A DNA stretch of 50,518 nucleotides from Nitrospirota bacterium (lineage in GTDB: Bacteria; Nitrospirota; UBA9217), in NCBI GenBank assembly GCA_021814615.1, contig JAKAHZ010000007.1, positions 1 to 50,518 of the forward strand, given 5' to 3'. Shown here in pieces: positions 8,846 through 18,045 of this stretch. The translations under genes were made by a program, and so were the position numbers. The notes beneath the pieces are model-generated. The model saw only the letters and a list, made by a program, of their open reading frames with translations. It searched no databases and had not been told where the DNA came from. How positions within the stretch are numbered: position 1 is the stretch's first letter; each line of letters opens with the position of its first letter.

Positions 8846-9252
8846 GGCAGCAGGCCGTCCTCGTTCAGCAGAAGCACGAGCTCATCGCGGCTCTTCAGGA
8901 CGCCGGCATACAGCAGCCTGCCACTGTTGATAATTCCGGCTGGAAGCGGTAACGGCCTGCCGGTGAATTCCAGCAGTTCCTTCGCAGCATCCACGAGCAA
9001 GCCCAGAACGCCTTTTGCGCCCTTGATGACGATAAGAGCGTTCCCCGGCTTTCCCGACATCCCCAGGACCTTTTTCAGGTTTACTGCGGGGATCATCTTC
9101 CCCCGGTAGTCGATCTTCCCCTCGAAGATCTCCGAGAGATTGGGATCCTTCTGCACCTGGTGTGACGCGGCAATTTCCAGCAGGCTGGTGATGGGGATCG
9201 CAAAATCCTCTCCTTCCAGCTGCACAATCAGATAACGGGTCGTTTCAGCCAT
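8842..9252 (-). CDS. CheW-like coupling protein (2 of 3)
   Basis: A single CheW domain of 136 residues. It begins YLIVQLEGEDFAIPITSLLEI, continues with IFEGKIDYRGKMIPAVNLKKV (the conserved surface that contacts CheA P5) and ends VLLLNEDGLLP. It follows CheA after a 114-base gap and shares an ATGA overlap with the next cheW. Family knowledge gives the scaffold role; nothing in the sequence suggests a catalytic activity. No separate promoter is evident in the gap, which is GC-rich, so it is probably part of the same transcript as cheA. Confidence 0.9.
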   Translation of the reverse strand: MAETTRYLIVQLEGEDFAIPITSLLEIAASHQVQKDPNLSEIFEGKIDYRGKMIPAVNLKKVLGMSGKPGNALIVIKGAKGVLGLLVDAAKELLEFTGRPLPLPAGIINSGRLLYAGVLKSRDELVLLLNEDGLLP

Positions 9253-9366
9253 AGCGAAATCGTACGGTTGGTTCCTCTCCCGTCCCGGTCGATGGGGACC
9301 GGCGCGGCATACGGTGCTGAAATCAGCGGCCGCGCCGGAACGCAGCTGACGCAGGCTTGCGCACGA

Positions 9367-12054
9367 TCACGCAGGAGCGGCGAGCGTGGCGCCGCTCAGG
9401 AGTTTCTTCAGGGCCTCGATCATTTCCTGTTCTTCGAAGGGCTTCACGAGGTAATCCTGCGCGCCCATTTCGAGCGCCTTCTGGCGGTGCTTGTCACCGG
9501 CACGCGATGTGAGCACGATAATGGGGATTGTGGCAAACACCGGATTGCGCTTCATTTCGGCCATGAGATCGTAGCCGTGCATGACCGGCATCTCCAGGTC
9601 GGTGACGACCGCGTCGAACTTGGCCCTGCTCATCACTTCGAGGGCGTTCATACCGTCCGTCGCCGTTTCCACATCGTAGCCGCTCCGGTCGAGGAACCGC
9701 TGGACGTATTTCCGGATGCTGATGGAGTCGTCGACGACCAGGACCCTCGGTTTCCGCCGGACCATCTCGGCGCCGGCGCCCTCGCGGCCGGCAATAAAGC
9801 TGGCCTTGGTGCTCACGGTCTCTTCGCCGAAGAGATGAGAGACGTTCAGGATGAGCCGGACGTCGCCTTCGCCGGAGATCGTGGCACCCGAGAACATGCG
9901 CACGTTCTTCAGATATTCGCCGAGGGATTTGACGACGATTTCCTCGCGGCCCACGATGTCCTCGACCATGAGCGCGAGACGCTTCTCCGCGAGGGTGAGA
10001 ATCAGCGTCGGGAACCGGTAGCCTTCCTCGCGCTTCGGCAGCTTGCCCGCCCCCAGCAGCGTGTTCAGGCGGAGCAGGCGCATAAGCTGCCCGCGGAGAC
10101 TCACCATCTCTTCTCCGGCCGCACGCTGGATGTCTTTTTCCGAGAAGCGCGTGGTCTCCTCCACCATGTTCATGGGGACGGCGACCTCCTGCTCCTTCAT
10201 CTGCACGATCAAGGCTTGCGCGATGGCCAGGGTGAGGGGAAGCCTAATGATGAACCGCGTTCCGACGCCCTTCTCGGTCTTGATCTCGATGCGGCCATTG
10301 ATCTTGCCGAGCTGATTCGTCACGACGTCCATGCCCACGCCCCGGCCGGAGACCTTCCCGACCGCCGCCGCCGTGGAGAAGCCGGGGCGGAAGATGAGGT
10401 TCAGCGCCTCAGCATCGGAGAGCGTTTTTGCCTCGCTGGCGCTCAGGAAGCCCTTGGTCACCCCAGCCTGCCGCAGCTGTTCGGGGTCCATTCCCCGGCC
10501 GTCGTCCTCGATCTGCAGAACGATGCTGCTGCCGTCGTGACGCGCCGACAGGATGAGCGCACCTGCGGGTTCCTTGCCCAGCCGCACGCGCTCCTCCGGC
10601 GTTTCGAAACCGTGGGAGATGGCGTTCCGCACCATGTGCATGAGCGGATCGGAGATGATCTCGAAGATGGTCTTGTCGATCTTCGTGTCGCCGCCGGTCA
10701 CCACCATGTTTACCTGCTTGTTCTCGAACTGCGCCAGGTCGCGGACCGACCGCTGATACATCTGGAAGAGCCGGTCGATTTCGACCATACGCGCCATGGT
10801 GATCTCATCCTGGAGGTTGGAGGTGATCGACGAGATGCGCGCCGTATCGAGCTCGAAGGAGTCGAAGAATCCCGAAAGCTCGGTCATGATCTCGTTGGTG
10901 TCGTTGGTGATCTCCGTGAGCTTTCTTGACAGGAGGTTGATATCGTCGTACCGATCGAACTCCAGCTCGAAGAAATCTCCCGATTGCCCCTCTGCGCGTG
11001 CTTTTTCGCCCGGCAGGACGGCTTGGGGGCTTTGGAAGTTCAGTGTATATTCGTATTTTTCCTCAAAGTTCCGGATCTCGTGGAGCAGCCGCCCCTGGCT
11101 GAAGGCGAGCTCGTCGCGCAGCGTCTTGATCAGGTCCACCTGCTTCGTGAGCCGGTTCCTGTTCACGACCATCTCGCCCACGAGGTTCATCAGGTTGTCC
11201 AGGCGCTCGATGTTGACGCGGATGAACTGTTTCTCAATGTCCGAGACGTCTGTAGCGCGCCGCCCGACGCCGCGTTTCTCGACAACACCGCTCCGCTTCG
11301 ATTCCTCGATCTCCTTCTTGAGGCTTTCTGGTGCGACTGCGGGCGTAGACGGTTTTTCCGCAGCTGGCGGCGGGGAAGGAGGCGCGGCTTTTGTTGACGC
11401 CGCAGGCGCGGCGGGGGCAGGCTTCTCGGCAGGTGAAACGGTTTTCTTCGGCTCCTGGGCGATGGGTTCGCCAATCTCCTCGGCAAAAGCTTTGTCCCAT
11501 GCCTCGTCCAGTTCCTCCTTGGAGGGCAGCGTGACCGGCTTGACAGCCACTTTCTCGGGAACAGCAGGCTTCGGCGCCGCCGCTGCCGGCGATGCGACCG
11601 GCTTGGCAGTTTCTGCGGCAACCGCAGGGGCTGCGGGTGCCGATGGCGCAGCGCCGCGCGTTGCATCGACGATGGCCTTGAAGTTCTGCGCGATCGCGTC
11701 GACGATCAACGGATCGTCGGGCTTCTTAGAGGCAATGCCGTCAACCATCAGCTTCACGGCATCCACGCTGTCGAACAGGAAGTTCAGGGTGTCCCGCGAA
11801 ATGGGAATGGAACCGGAGCGGAACAGGCCCAGCATGTCTTCGGCTTTGTGGGCGACGTCGCTGATGCCCTGAAAGCCCATCATCGCCGCGGACCCCTTCA
11901 GGGTGTGCGCGGCGCGGAACAGCTCGTCGATGACCTCGCGGTTCGCCGGATCCTTTTCGAGCGCGAGCAGTCCCGTGTTCAGATTCTGGAGATGCTCTCC
12001 CGCCTCGACCAGAAAGAACTCGATGATCCCCGATTTATCCAGCGATCCAGCCAT
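9367..12054 (-). CDS. cheA: Hybrid chemotaxis histidine kinase CheA with C-terminal receiver
   Basis: The 895-residue kinase of the signalling array. The P1 Hpt domain carries the phospho-acceptor H50 in RAAHTLKGSAAMMG. A Pro/Ala-rich stretch (about 125-245) replaces the P2 domain, then come the P3 dimerisation helices (ERLDNLMNLVGEMVVNRNRL), the P4 ATPase with HMVRNAISHGFE and DDGRGMD, the P5 CheW-like domain, and a receiver at the end with D819 (VVTDLEMPVMHG). The fused receiver is usual for FrzE- and Chp/Pil-type systems and often acts as a phosphate sink. Upstream is an MCP and downstream two cheW genes. CheR and CheB are absent, so methylation must come from elsewhere or be missing. Confidence 0.95.
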   Translation of the reverse strand: MAGSLDKSGIIEFFLVEAGEHLQNLNTGLLALEKDPANREVIDELFRAAHTLKGSAAMMGFQGISDVAHKAEDMLGLFRSGSIPISRDTLNFLFDSVDAVKLMVDGIASKKPDDPLIVDAIAQNFKAIVDATRGAAPSAPAAPAVAAETAKPVASPAAAAPKPAVPEKVAVKPVTLPSKEELDEAWDKAFAEEIGEPIAQEPKKTVSPAEKPAPAAPAASTKAAPPSPPPAAEKPSTPAVAPESLKKEIEESKRSGVVEKRGVGRRATDVSDIEKQFIRVNIERLDNLMNLVGEMVVNRNRLTKQVDLIKTLRDELAFSQGRLLHEIRNFEEKYEYTLNFQSPQAVLPGEKARAEGQSGDFFELEFDRYDDINLLSRKLTEITNDTNEIMTELSGFFDSFELDTARISSITSNLQDEITMARMVEIDRLFQMYQRSVRDLAQFENKQVNMVVTGGDTKIDKTIFEIISDPLMHMVRNAISHGFETPEERVRLGKEPAGALILSARHDGSSIVLQIEDDGRGMDPEQLRQAGVTKGFLSASEAKTLSDAEALNLIFRPGFSTAAAVGKVSGRGVGMDVVTNQLGKINGRIEIKTEKGVGTRFIIRLPLTLAIAQALIVQMKEQEVAVPMNMVEETTRFSEKDIQRAAGEEMVSLRGQLMRLLRLNTLLGAGKLPKREEGYRFPTLILTLAEKRLALMVEDIVGREEIVVKSLGEYLKNVRMFSGATISGEGDVRLILNVSHLFGEETVSTKASFIAGREGAGAEMVRRKPRVLVVDDSISIRKYVQRFLDRSGYDVETATDGMNALEVMSRAKFDAVVTDLEMPVMHGYDLMAEMKRNPVFATIPIIVLTSRAGDKHRQKALEMGAQDYLVKPFEEQEMIEALKKLLSGATLAAPA

Positions 12055-12105
12055 AGTGGTAACGTTCCCGAGCCGACCGGCATAGGCATCGCCGGCGCGT
12101 CTTCC

Positions 12106-13992
12106 TTACTCGATGAATCCGAGCTTGATCTCTTCGTCGCTCGTCGTCACGTCCTCGGCAAGCTGGGGAAAGCTGCCCCCGGGCATCGGAAGTTCGCCCT
12201 CGAAGGCATGCGCGGCCTGCTGCTCCGCGCCCAGCTTGAACCGGCCGATGGCGTCGGTCAGCCGTTTGGACAGTTCGGCAAGCCTGCTGATCGTTTCCAC
12301 CGTATCACGCACACCGACCGTCGTCTCCTGCGTAAGCTTGGAGATGGAATCCATGGAATGCACAACGCCCTCGGACACTTTCACCTGGTCAGCGGCGGAG
12401 GAAGTAATTTCCGACACGAGCGTGGAGGTCTGTTTCACGATCTGTTCGATCTCACGGAGCGCGGCGCCGGCCTGGTCGGCAAGCTTGGTGCCTTCCTCCA
12501 CTTCCCGGGTACCTTCCTCCATAACCGTCACGGCCTCGCTCGTTTCCACCTGGATGCCCTTGATGAGGCTCGTAATGTCCTTCGTCGCGCGTGCGGCCCG
12601 TTCCGCCAGCTTCCGGACTTCGTCGGCAACGACCGCGAAACCCTTGCCCTGCTCGCCGGCGCGGGCAGCCTCGATTGCGGCGTTCAGTGCCAGCAGGTTC
12701 GTCTGGGTGGCGATTTCGTTGATCACTTCGATGATGGCGCCGATTTCCAGCGACCGTTCGCCGAGGCCCTTGATCTTCTTTCCCGTGGTCTGCACCGCCG
12801 CGCGAATGCGCTGCATGCCCTTGATCGTTTCGGCCACGGACGTTCCGCCCTTGACGGCGGCCTGGGTTGCCTTGAGGGACGTCTGGGTGGCGGCTTCGGC
12901 GTTCTCGGCCATGCGCTGGATCGTGTGGGACATATCGTTGACCGCCTGCGCGGCTCCCTGGATCTGGCTGGTCTGCTGCTCGGCGCCCAGACGCATGCGC
13001 TCCGATGCGCGGAGAATGTCCGTGGTGGAGTGCTGGATTTCGTGGGCCACGGTGCTCGCCTGCGAGACGAGGGTGGTCAGACCGGCGATCATGAGGTTGA
13101 ATGCGTCTGCCACCGATCCCAGGGCGTCGGCGGTCACTTCGGCCTTGACCGTCAGGTCGCCTTCCGCGGCGCCGGACACGATGGAGAGGAGGTCCATAAC
13201 CTGGTGCTGCATCTTGTCCCGGTCGGCTTCGGTCTGCACCAGGCCCTGGAGACGGTCGATCGTCGTGTTGATCGTCTGGCCGAGCTGGCCCAGTTCGTCG
13301 CCCGTTTTCACCGATGCCTTCTTGGAAAGGTCGCCGCGGCCGAGGGCTTCAGCGACCCGCATGAGGTCTTTCACCGGGTTGATGATGATGGCAGCGATGA
13401 TCATGGCGACGATCGACAGGATGACCAGGGCGCCGCCGCCGACATAGAGGATGTCCAGCAGCAGGCTCCGGATATTGTGCTTGATCTGCGTGATGTTGAG
13501 TCCGATATGGATCGTGCCGAGCGCGCCGCCCCCGATGGGTGAGGCGATATCCGTCACTTCGATGATCGTATCTTTGAGCGTCAGATTCGTGTCCGCCGTT
13601 CCGAAGGGGGCGTTCGGCTGGAGTTGGTTGATGTCTTTCAGGGCATCGGGGATCTGGTTGCCCTCGAAGGAGGACGAAAGGATCCGGCCCCGTCCGTCGC
13701 GGATGAAGGCGTAGGCTACGTCAGATTGTCCGATTGCTTCGCCGAGGATGAACTGGAGGGCGTTCAGGTCCTCCACCTGGACCGGTTCGGCGGCCTTCAC
13801 GGAAAGGCCGTCGGCCAGGATCAGGGCCTTGTTCAGCGATTCGTCGCGCAGCGTGTTCGCCAGCTGGTAGTAGATGAATCCGAGGATGCCCGATCCGAAG
13901 ACCGCGGACATGCCGACGATCATGAGCACGACCTTGGTCCTGATGCTGACGCGGCGAAAGAGCGCATTCAGAATGGAATCGACGATCTTCAT
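12106..13992 (-). CDS. Methyl-accepting chemotaxis protein with periplasmic Cache-like sensor
   Basis: Inner-membrane receptor of 628 residues. TM1 spans about 21-42, a periplasmic sensor about 45-180 ([19 protein letters not shown] suggests a single-Cache fold), TM2 about 183-205, HAMP about 205-257, then the signalling domain. The conserved hairpin tip [15 protein letters not shown] is intact. The C terminus lacks a CheR-tethering pentapeptide. I start at MKIVDSIL because AAAGGAG lies seven bases upstream; an ATG 51 bases earlier has no such site. It lies between cheW and cheA in one transcription unit, so it is probably the dedicated receptor of this pathway. The ligand is unknown. Confidence 0.93.
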   Translation of the reverse strand: MKIVDSILNALFRRVSIRTKVVLMIVGMSAVFGSGILGFIYYQLANTLRDESLNKALILADGLSVKAAEPVQVEDLNALQFILGEAIGQSDVAYAFIRDGRGRILSSSFEGNQIPDALKDINQLQPNAPFGTADTNLTLKDTIIEVTDIASPIGGGALGTIHIGLNITQIKHNIRSLLLDILYVGGGALVILSIVAMIIAAIIINPVKDLMRVAEALGRGDLSKKASVKTGDELGQLGQTINTTIDRLQGLVQTEADRDKMQHQVMDLLSIVSGAAEGDLTVKAEVTADALGSVADAFNLMIAGLTTLVSQASTVAHEIQHSTTDILRASERMRLGAEQQTSQIQGAAQAVNDMSHTIQRMAENAEAATQTSLKATQAAVKGGTSVAETIKGMQRIRAAVQTTGKKIKGLGERSLEIGAIIEVINEIATQTNLLALNAAIEAARAGEQGKGFAVVADEVRKLAERAARATKDITSLIKGIQVETSEAVTVMEEGTREVEEGTKLADQAGAALREIEQIVKQTSTLVSEITSSAADQVKVSEGVVHSMDSISKLTQETTVGVRDTVETISRLAELSKRLTDAIGRFKLGAEQQAAHAFEGELPMPGGSFPQLAEDVTTSDEEIKLGFIE

Positions 13993-14046
13993 GGACGAAC
14001 TCCTTTGAAACAGAATTGTCTTCTCGCCGCTCTGCGGCGGCACTGG

Positions 14047-14547
14047 TTACGACAACTGGATCGCGTCCAGCAGACGTTCGACGTTGAGCAGGGCGGCAAC
14101 GCTGTTCTGGCGGCGGATGATGGCCTGCAAATACCGTCCACGGCTCTTGGCCGCCGCGTCCTGCGACGCGGCTTCCGCCGGAAGCGGCAGAATGCTGCTC
14201 TTCGGCACGGAGACCACTTCGGAAACCGAATCCACGGCAATGCCGAGGGTCAGCGATCCGTAGCGGATGATGGCGACCTGGCCGGGGCCGGTTGCGGGAG
14301 CAAGCGAGAGCGCCGGCCGGATATCGACGATCGGAACGATGTTGCCGCGCAGGCTGATGACGCCGGAAACGTGCGATGGCGTCGTGGGGACGGGAAAAAT
14401 CTTCTGGGGGATGATGATCTCGGCAAGAATATCGACCGTCACGGCATAGTAATCCCCACTGATGCTGAAGAGGCAGATCCGCACCTCCTCTTCCGCGGTT
14501 GCATGCTGTACCACATCGGCGGTGACGTCAGTTCCGTAATCGGTCAA
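14047..14547 (-). CDS. CheW-like coupling protein (3 of 3)
   Basis: A CheW domain of 166 residues with an acidic N-terminal tail of about 22 residues before RICLFSISGDYYAVTVDILAEI. The core shows SGVISLRGNIVPIVDIRPAL, the strand LTLGIAVDSVSEVV and a C-terminal helix IIRRQNSVAALLNVERLL. It is the second gene after the operon promoter, following a PilH-like receiver by 26 bases and preceding the MCP by about 55. The SLRG and IVPIVDIR segments match the CheA-contact surface of the family. It is the most canonical of the three CheW proteins in this cluster and probably the main MCP-CheA bridge. Confidence 0.9.
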   Translation of the reverse strand: MTDYGTDVTADVVQHATAEEEVRICLFSISGDYYAVTVDILAEIIIPQKIFPVPTTPSHVSGVISLRGNIVPIVDIRPALSLAPATGPGQVAIIRYGSLTLGIAVDSVSEVVSVPKSSILPLPAEAASQDAAAKSRGRYLQAIIRRQNSVAALLNVERLLDAIQLS

Positions 14548-14573
14548 ACAGGATCCCCCTCGCGGGAAACGCG

Positions 14574-14933
14574 TCAGATGTACTTCTTGACCGTCTTGAG
14601 CAGATCCTCGGGCTTGAACGGCTTGGTCAGATACTCGTCGGCACCCTGCTTCATGCCCCAGAACTTGTCGCTTTCCTGATCCTTGGACGTGACCATGATG
14701 ACGGGGATATTCTTCGTCTTGTCGTTTGTCTTGATTTCGCGGCAGACCTGGAAGCCGTTCTTCTTGGGCATGATGACATCAAGAATGATCAGGTCGAACT
14801 TGTCGTTCTTGGCTTTATCTTCAGCCGCTTCACCGTCCATGACCGTGACGATGCTGTGGCCGGTAGACTGCAAGGTTTGCTGGATGATCTGCAGTTCCGC
14901 CAGGCTGTCATCCGCTACGAGTATCTTTGCCAT
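14574..14933 (-). CDS. CheY/PilH-like response regulator
   Basis: A 119-residue receiver domain with acidic pair D8-D9, phospho-acceptor D52 (LIILDVIMPKKNGFQVCREI), the Ser/Thr switch in IMVTSKDQESDKFWGMKQGA and Lys in LTKPFKPEDL. The KKNGFQVCR and KFWGMKQGADEY segments are close to PilG/PilH of twitching-motility Chp systems. It is the promoter-proximal gene of the cluster, with AAAAGGAG before the ATG. In that position it is the likely direct target of the CheA below. It has no output domain, so it should act on a motor or adaptor by binding. Confidence 0.93.
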   Translation of the reverse strand: MAKILVADDSLAELQIIQQTLQSTGHSIVTVMDGEAAEDKAKNDKFDLIILDVIMPKKNGFQVCREIKTNDKTKNIPVIMVTSKDQESDKFWGMKQGADEYLTKPFKPEDLLKTVKKYI

Positions 14934-14970
14934 GTTCCTCTCCTTTTATGTGTCACCGCGTTGATGTCAG

Positions 14971-14999
14971 AAGGTAACACATTTTGTTGGTGTTGTCAA
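14971..14999 (-). promoter_or_regulatory. Sigma70-type promoter of the chemosensory operon
   Basis: Minus strand: TTGACA, 17 bases, TACCTT, about 38 bases before the PilH-like start codon. It would drive receiver, cheW, mcp, cheA, cheW, cheW and the FrzS-like receiver as one transcript. Confidence 0.65.
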
Positions 15000-15033
15000 G
15001 TTTTCTTTCGTATTCTCGCGGGGTTGCGGGCTC

Positions 15034-16329
15034 TCACTTCTTCTTCCTGATCAGGTTCACCGACAGCAGGATGAACATGCTTTTCGCCACGTCGAAGTCC
15101 GACATCATGGACGCGTCGATGATATCCTGGACCGTTTTCCTGCCGTCCACCATGCCGAAAACCCTGAGGTCCGTAGGGCTCAGGCCCCGGCGCGTAAGCT
15201 CTTCGGCATTGCCGATCAGCGGTTCGAATACCAGGGAGAAGTTCGGGATTTTCTGCTGGATCAGCACCCATTCGTCGGCACGGCGCGTGCCTTCCAGGAT
15301 CAGGTCATCGACTTTGAGCGAAATGGGATTGGCGAACACCGGCGGTTCCGCCGCATCGAACACAAAGGCGCCGTCTTTCCAGCCCATCACCTTGAAGACA
15401 ACCGACTCGGTATGGCGTCGAAGACAGGCGGAAAAGAGCTTCTGATCCAGCAGCTTTTCCTGGGCAAGTACGCCGTCCAGCGGTTGGCCGGTCATCTCGG
15501 CGATCCGCAAGGCATGCTGGTACCCGTCCTCCCCGACCCTGCAGGTCTTCCGAAAGAGGCTTTCCAGGCCGCCCGGCGCGCCGTTCATGGTGCTGCCCGC
15601 AAAGCCGATGGCGCCATCCTTGAAAAAGATCTCGGCATCGCCGTCCTGCCGGGTGATCAGCAGCCTTCCGGTCTGGCGCTGAAGCGACAGCATCTGCATC
15701 AGCTCGATAATCCTGAAGGAGGCGAGATTTCCCCGGATGGCGGAGTCGCCACCTCCGCCGGCCTGATCCAGTTCTTTGCGGATCAGCTCGGGAAGCGTCG
15801 TGGCGACGAACTCATCAAGGATCCGTTTCACCACCGCCGTTATCATGGCCTCAAGCCCCTGGGGGGCGGCTGGTTCGGCTGACCGGGGCTGCGGTGCCGC
15901 GGCCCGCGATTTTGCGGCTGCGGCAGCAGCGGCTGCTGCTGCCGCAGCTTCCTGCGCCTTCTTGTCCAGAACTTCGCGGATCTTTGCCAGCAGTTCTTCG
16001 GGTTGAAAGGGCTTGGTAAAATACTCGCTGATGCCCAGAACGTCTACGAACTTGCTTCCGACCTTGTCTCCCTTGGACGTGACGAGGATGATCGGCGTGT
16101 CCCTGAACTCCGGATCATCTTTAAGCGTCTTGCAGACCTGGTAGCCGTTCATTTTCGGCATCACGAAGTCGACAAGAATCAAGTCAGGACGATCGGATTT
16201 CGCCTTGGCGATCCCTTCCTCCCCGTCCGACGCGAGCACGACCTCGTACCCCTGGGATGAGAGGATCATTTCGATCAGCCGCTGGACCGTCGGGCTGTCG
16301 TCTATGTTCAGGATTTTTTCCCCAGCCAT
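15034..16329 (-). CDS. Response regulator with DUF4388 (PATAN) output domain
   Basis: 431 residues. The receiver domain (1-120) has D10-D11, phospho-acceptor D54 (LILVDFVMPKMNGYQ) and Lys in FTKPFQPEEL. Next come a polyalanine run of 13 residues and an Ala/Pro linker, a helical piece with LPELIRKELDQ, then a DUF4388 domain at about 195-300 starting LASFRIIELMQMLSLQRQTG and a C-terminal helical domain. DUF4388/PATAN proteins are known as effectors in gliding and twitching bacteria and cyanobacterial phototaxis. The helical piece resembles the C-terminal end of the FrzS-like receiver in the same cluster. GGGGAG precedes the ATG by six bases. It has its own promoter and probably reads toward the chemosensory operon. 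Confidence 0.88.
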   Translation of the reverse strand: MAGEKILNIDDSPTVQRLIEMILSSQGYEVVLASDGEEGIAKAKSDRPDLILVDFVMPKMNGYQVCKTLKDDPEFRDTPIILVTSKGDKVGSKFVDVLGISEYFTKPFQPEELLAKIREVLDKKAQEAAAAAAAAAAAAKSRAAAPQPRSAEPAAPQGLEAMITAVVKRILDEFVATTLPELIRKELDQAGGGGDSAIRGNLASFRIIELMQMLSLQRQTGRLLITRQDGDAEIFFKDGAIGFAGSTMNGAPGGLESLFRKTCRVGEDGYQHALRIAEMTGQPLDGVLAQEKLLDQKLFSACLRRHTESVVFKVMGWKDGAFVFDAAEPPVFANPISLKVDDLILEGTRRADEWVLIQQKIPNFSLVFEPLIGNAEELTRRGLSPTDLRVFGMVDGRKTVQDIIDASMMSDFDVAKSMFILLSVNLIRKKK

Positions 16330-16357
16330 GAATGGCTCCCCGCACGAAAGCGTCTTG

Positions 16358-16387
16358 ATAATAGCATGGGGAGAAAGGGATTGTCAA
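16358..16387 (-). promoter_or_regulatory. Sigma70-type promoter of the receiver-DUF4388 gene
   Basis: Minus strand: TTGACA, 18 bases, TATTAT, about 28 bases before the start codon. The sequence from the -35 reads TTGACAATCCC, an 11-mer also found in the icd and outer-membrane-protein promoters of this window. Confidence 0.75.
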
Positions 16388-16482
16388 ACAATTTACTGAA
16401 ATATCAGCAGGTTCTTGAACCACATTTTGTGGTCGCCGGCTGAGTATGCCAAGATATCGTGGTTTTTTCTGATCCGCCGTGA

Positions 16483-16986
16483 TCAGATGCGGATGTCGTC
16501 AATCTGCCGCGTCAGTTTCTTCACCAGAACGGTCCCGTCCCCGCTATTGAAGATCAGCTTGCGGCCCACGGTGCCGCCCGTATCGTTGCTGATGACGGGA
16601 ATCCGCTCCTCCTTGAGCATGTCCATGGCCAGTTCGATGTTCCGTTCGCCGATGTTCATGAAGGGATTGGTCACATTCAGCACGATGCCTCCGCCGAAGA
16701 CCTTTGCGCGAAGGTTCCGGTGGTCCGATCCGAGGTCCAGGACGCGCTCGATGAGCTTGGCGATCGCAATATTGCCGTACTTGGGCGATGCAAGGCCCTC
16801 GCCGTTCCAGAAAGGCAGCATGAAATGATTGATCCCGCCGTGGCGCAAAACACTGTCCCAGAGACAGACCGACACGCAGGAGCCGAGAACGGTCGTTACC
16901 AGGTGGGGGCGCTCGTGCACGAAGAGCGATCCCGCAAGAAGATAGTGGGTATTGTCAGCGCCAGGAGGCATCATCACTGCCGTCAC
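16483..16986 (-). CDS. cheD: CheD chemoreceptor glutamine deamidase
   Basis: Deamidates specific glutamines of chemoreceptors and in several systems binds CheC. The 167 residues show the catalytic Cys in TVLGSCVSVCLWD (C37), the catalytic His in GGINHFMLPFW and the conserved KVFGGG and NIGERNIE segments. The longest form starts with GTG; ATG codons follow four and five codons later, and the ribosome binding site (AGAGGG) does not clearly decide between them. It lies 44 bases after the kinase-like gene and is separate from the cheA operon. CheD is the only receptor-modifying enzyme in the window. Confidence 0.95.
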   Translation of the reverse strand: MTAVMMPPGADNTHYLLAGSLFVHERPHLVTTVLGSCVSVCLWDSVLRHGGINHFMLPFWNGEGLASPKYGNIAIAKLIERVLDLGSDHRNLRAKVFGGGIVLNVTNPFMNIGERNIELAMDMLKEERIPVISNDTGGTVGRKLIFNSGDGTVLVKKLTRQIDDIRI

Positions 16987-17030
16987 CGCCCTCTGCGCCG
17001 GCCCGGACGGCCGGCTGCAGCAGGTCCTTC

Positions 17031-17924
17031 TTAATACTTCGTTCCTTCGTCAAAAATGATCTCGTTTCCCTCGCCCGAAGTCGCGCCCTCGGCGCCGCCT
17101 GACGGCAGCTCGGCCAGGGCAAGGGTGAACAGGCATCCGCCGTTCTTCTCTCCCGTCAGGGTAAGCGAACCATAGAGCATCTGCGCGAAGGCCTTCGATA
17201 TGCTGAGGCCCAGTCCGTGGCCGCGGTGACGTTTCTGCGTGCCCGTGTCGAGCTGCACGAACCGGTCGAAGACCTTCTTCCGGTCTGCCTCGGGAATGCC
17301 GATGCCTTCGTCGGCGATCGACACGATGAGGCGGTTCTCGTCGCGGCGGGCGCTGATCTGCACACGCTTGCCCTCCCGGTTGAACTCGATGGCATTGGCA
17401 AGGAGGTTGGCCAGGATCTTATGGAGTTTATCGGGGTCGGTGGTGAAAACGATTGCCTCGCCGCCGGGGCCGCCGCAGGACAGTTCCACGGAAAGATGCT
17501 TTTCCGACGCCTTGTGGCCGAAGTCCTCGGCGAGCCGCCGCACCAGAGCCGTCACGTCGACGCGCGCGGGGCTCAGAGAAATCTCGCCGGCTTCGAGCTC
17601 GGCAGCGGCAAAAATGTTCTTGAGCTGGAAGTCGAGCTCGAAAGCCTCGTGATGGATCACCGCAGCCAGGGAGCGGCCTGTTTCGGCGTCCGTCTTTCCG
17701 TCGGCGATCTGGCGCGCCAGGCCCAGGATGGCTGCGAGAGGATTGTTGATCTCGTTCCGGATGTTCGAAAGGAAGTCGCTTTTGAGCGATTCCGATTGGC
17801 GCAGTTTCTCGTTCACCGCCTCGAGGTTTTTCGTCATGGTCCTCAGGTGGGTTACCGCGATCCTGCTTTCGTCGAGCCTCCGCTTCAGCTCGGCAAGCAG
17901 CATTTCATCTTCGATCCTCTCCAT
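17031..17924 (-). CDS. Sensor kinase-like protein with intact ATPase but no phospho-acceptor histidine
   Basis: 297 residues, soluble, with an N-terminal coiled coil (about 1-45), an HisKA-like helix pair and a HATPase domain. The H-box, normally SHELRTPL, reads NIRNEINNPL: Asn57 replaces the histidine, checked in the DNA as CGG AAC GAG. The ATP-binding boxes look intact: NLLANAIEFN at 173-182, DEGIGIPE from 205 and GHGLGLSIS at 235-243. It may bind ATP and partner proteins without autophosphorylating there, or use another residue. I chose the ATG after GGGAGGAGG; a longer form starts 11 codons upstream with its own GGGAG. It immediately precedes cheD. Confidence 0.85.
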   Translation of the reverse strand: MERIEDEMLLAELKRRLDESRIAVTHLRTMTKNLEAVNEKLRQSESLKSDFLSNIRNEINNPLAAILGLARQIADGKTDAETGRSLAAVIHHEAFELDFQLKNIFAAAELEAGEISLSPARVDVTALVRRLAEDFGHKASEKHLSVELSCGGPGGEAIVFTTDPDKLHKILANLLANAIEFNREGKRVQISARRDENRLIVSIADEGIGIPEADRKKVFDRFVQLDTGTQKRHRGHGLGLSISKAFAQMLYGSLTLTGEKNGGCLFTLALAELPSGGAEGATSGEGNEIIFDEGTKY

Positions 17925-18045
17925 GGCTTCCTCCTCCCGGGGATGCTCCGGCTGCATGCATCGCTCCCGCAGGAACGAGCGTCCGGGTTATCATAGGCTG
18001 ATGATAGCTGAAAAATCGGCAGTGCGGCGGAAAAAAGGGCGGGAA

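Noticed and set aside
11848-13542. Long open frame opposite the MCP gene
   Set aside because: Shadow of the conserved MCP coding sequence; composition is His/Arg-rich and no start signal is present.
16419-16433. Inverted repeat ACCACA/TGTGGT as terminator of cheD or operator
   Set aside because: Only a 6-bp stem without a T-run on either strand; could be chance.
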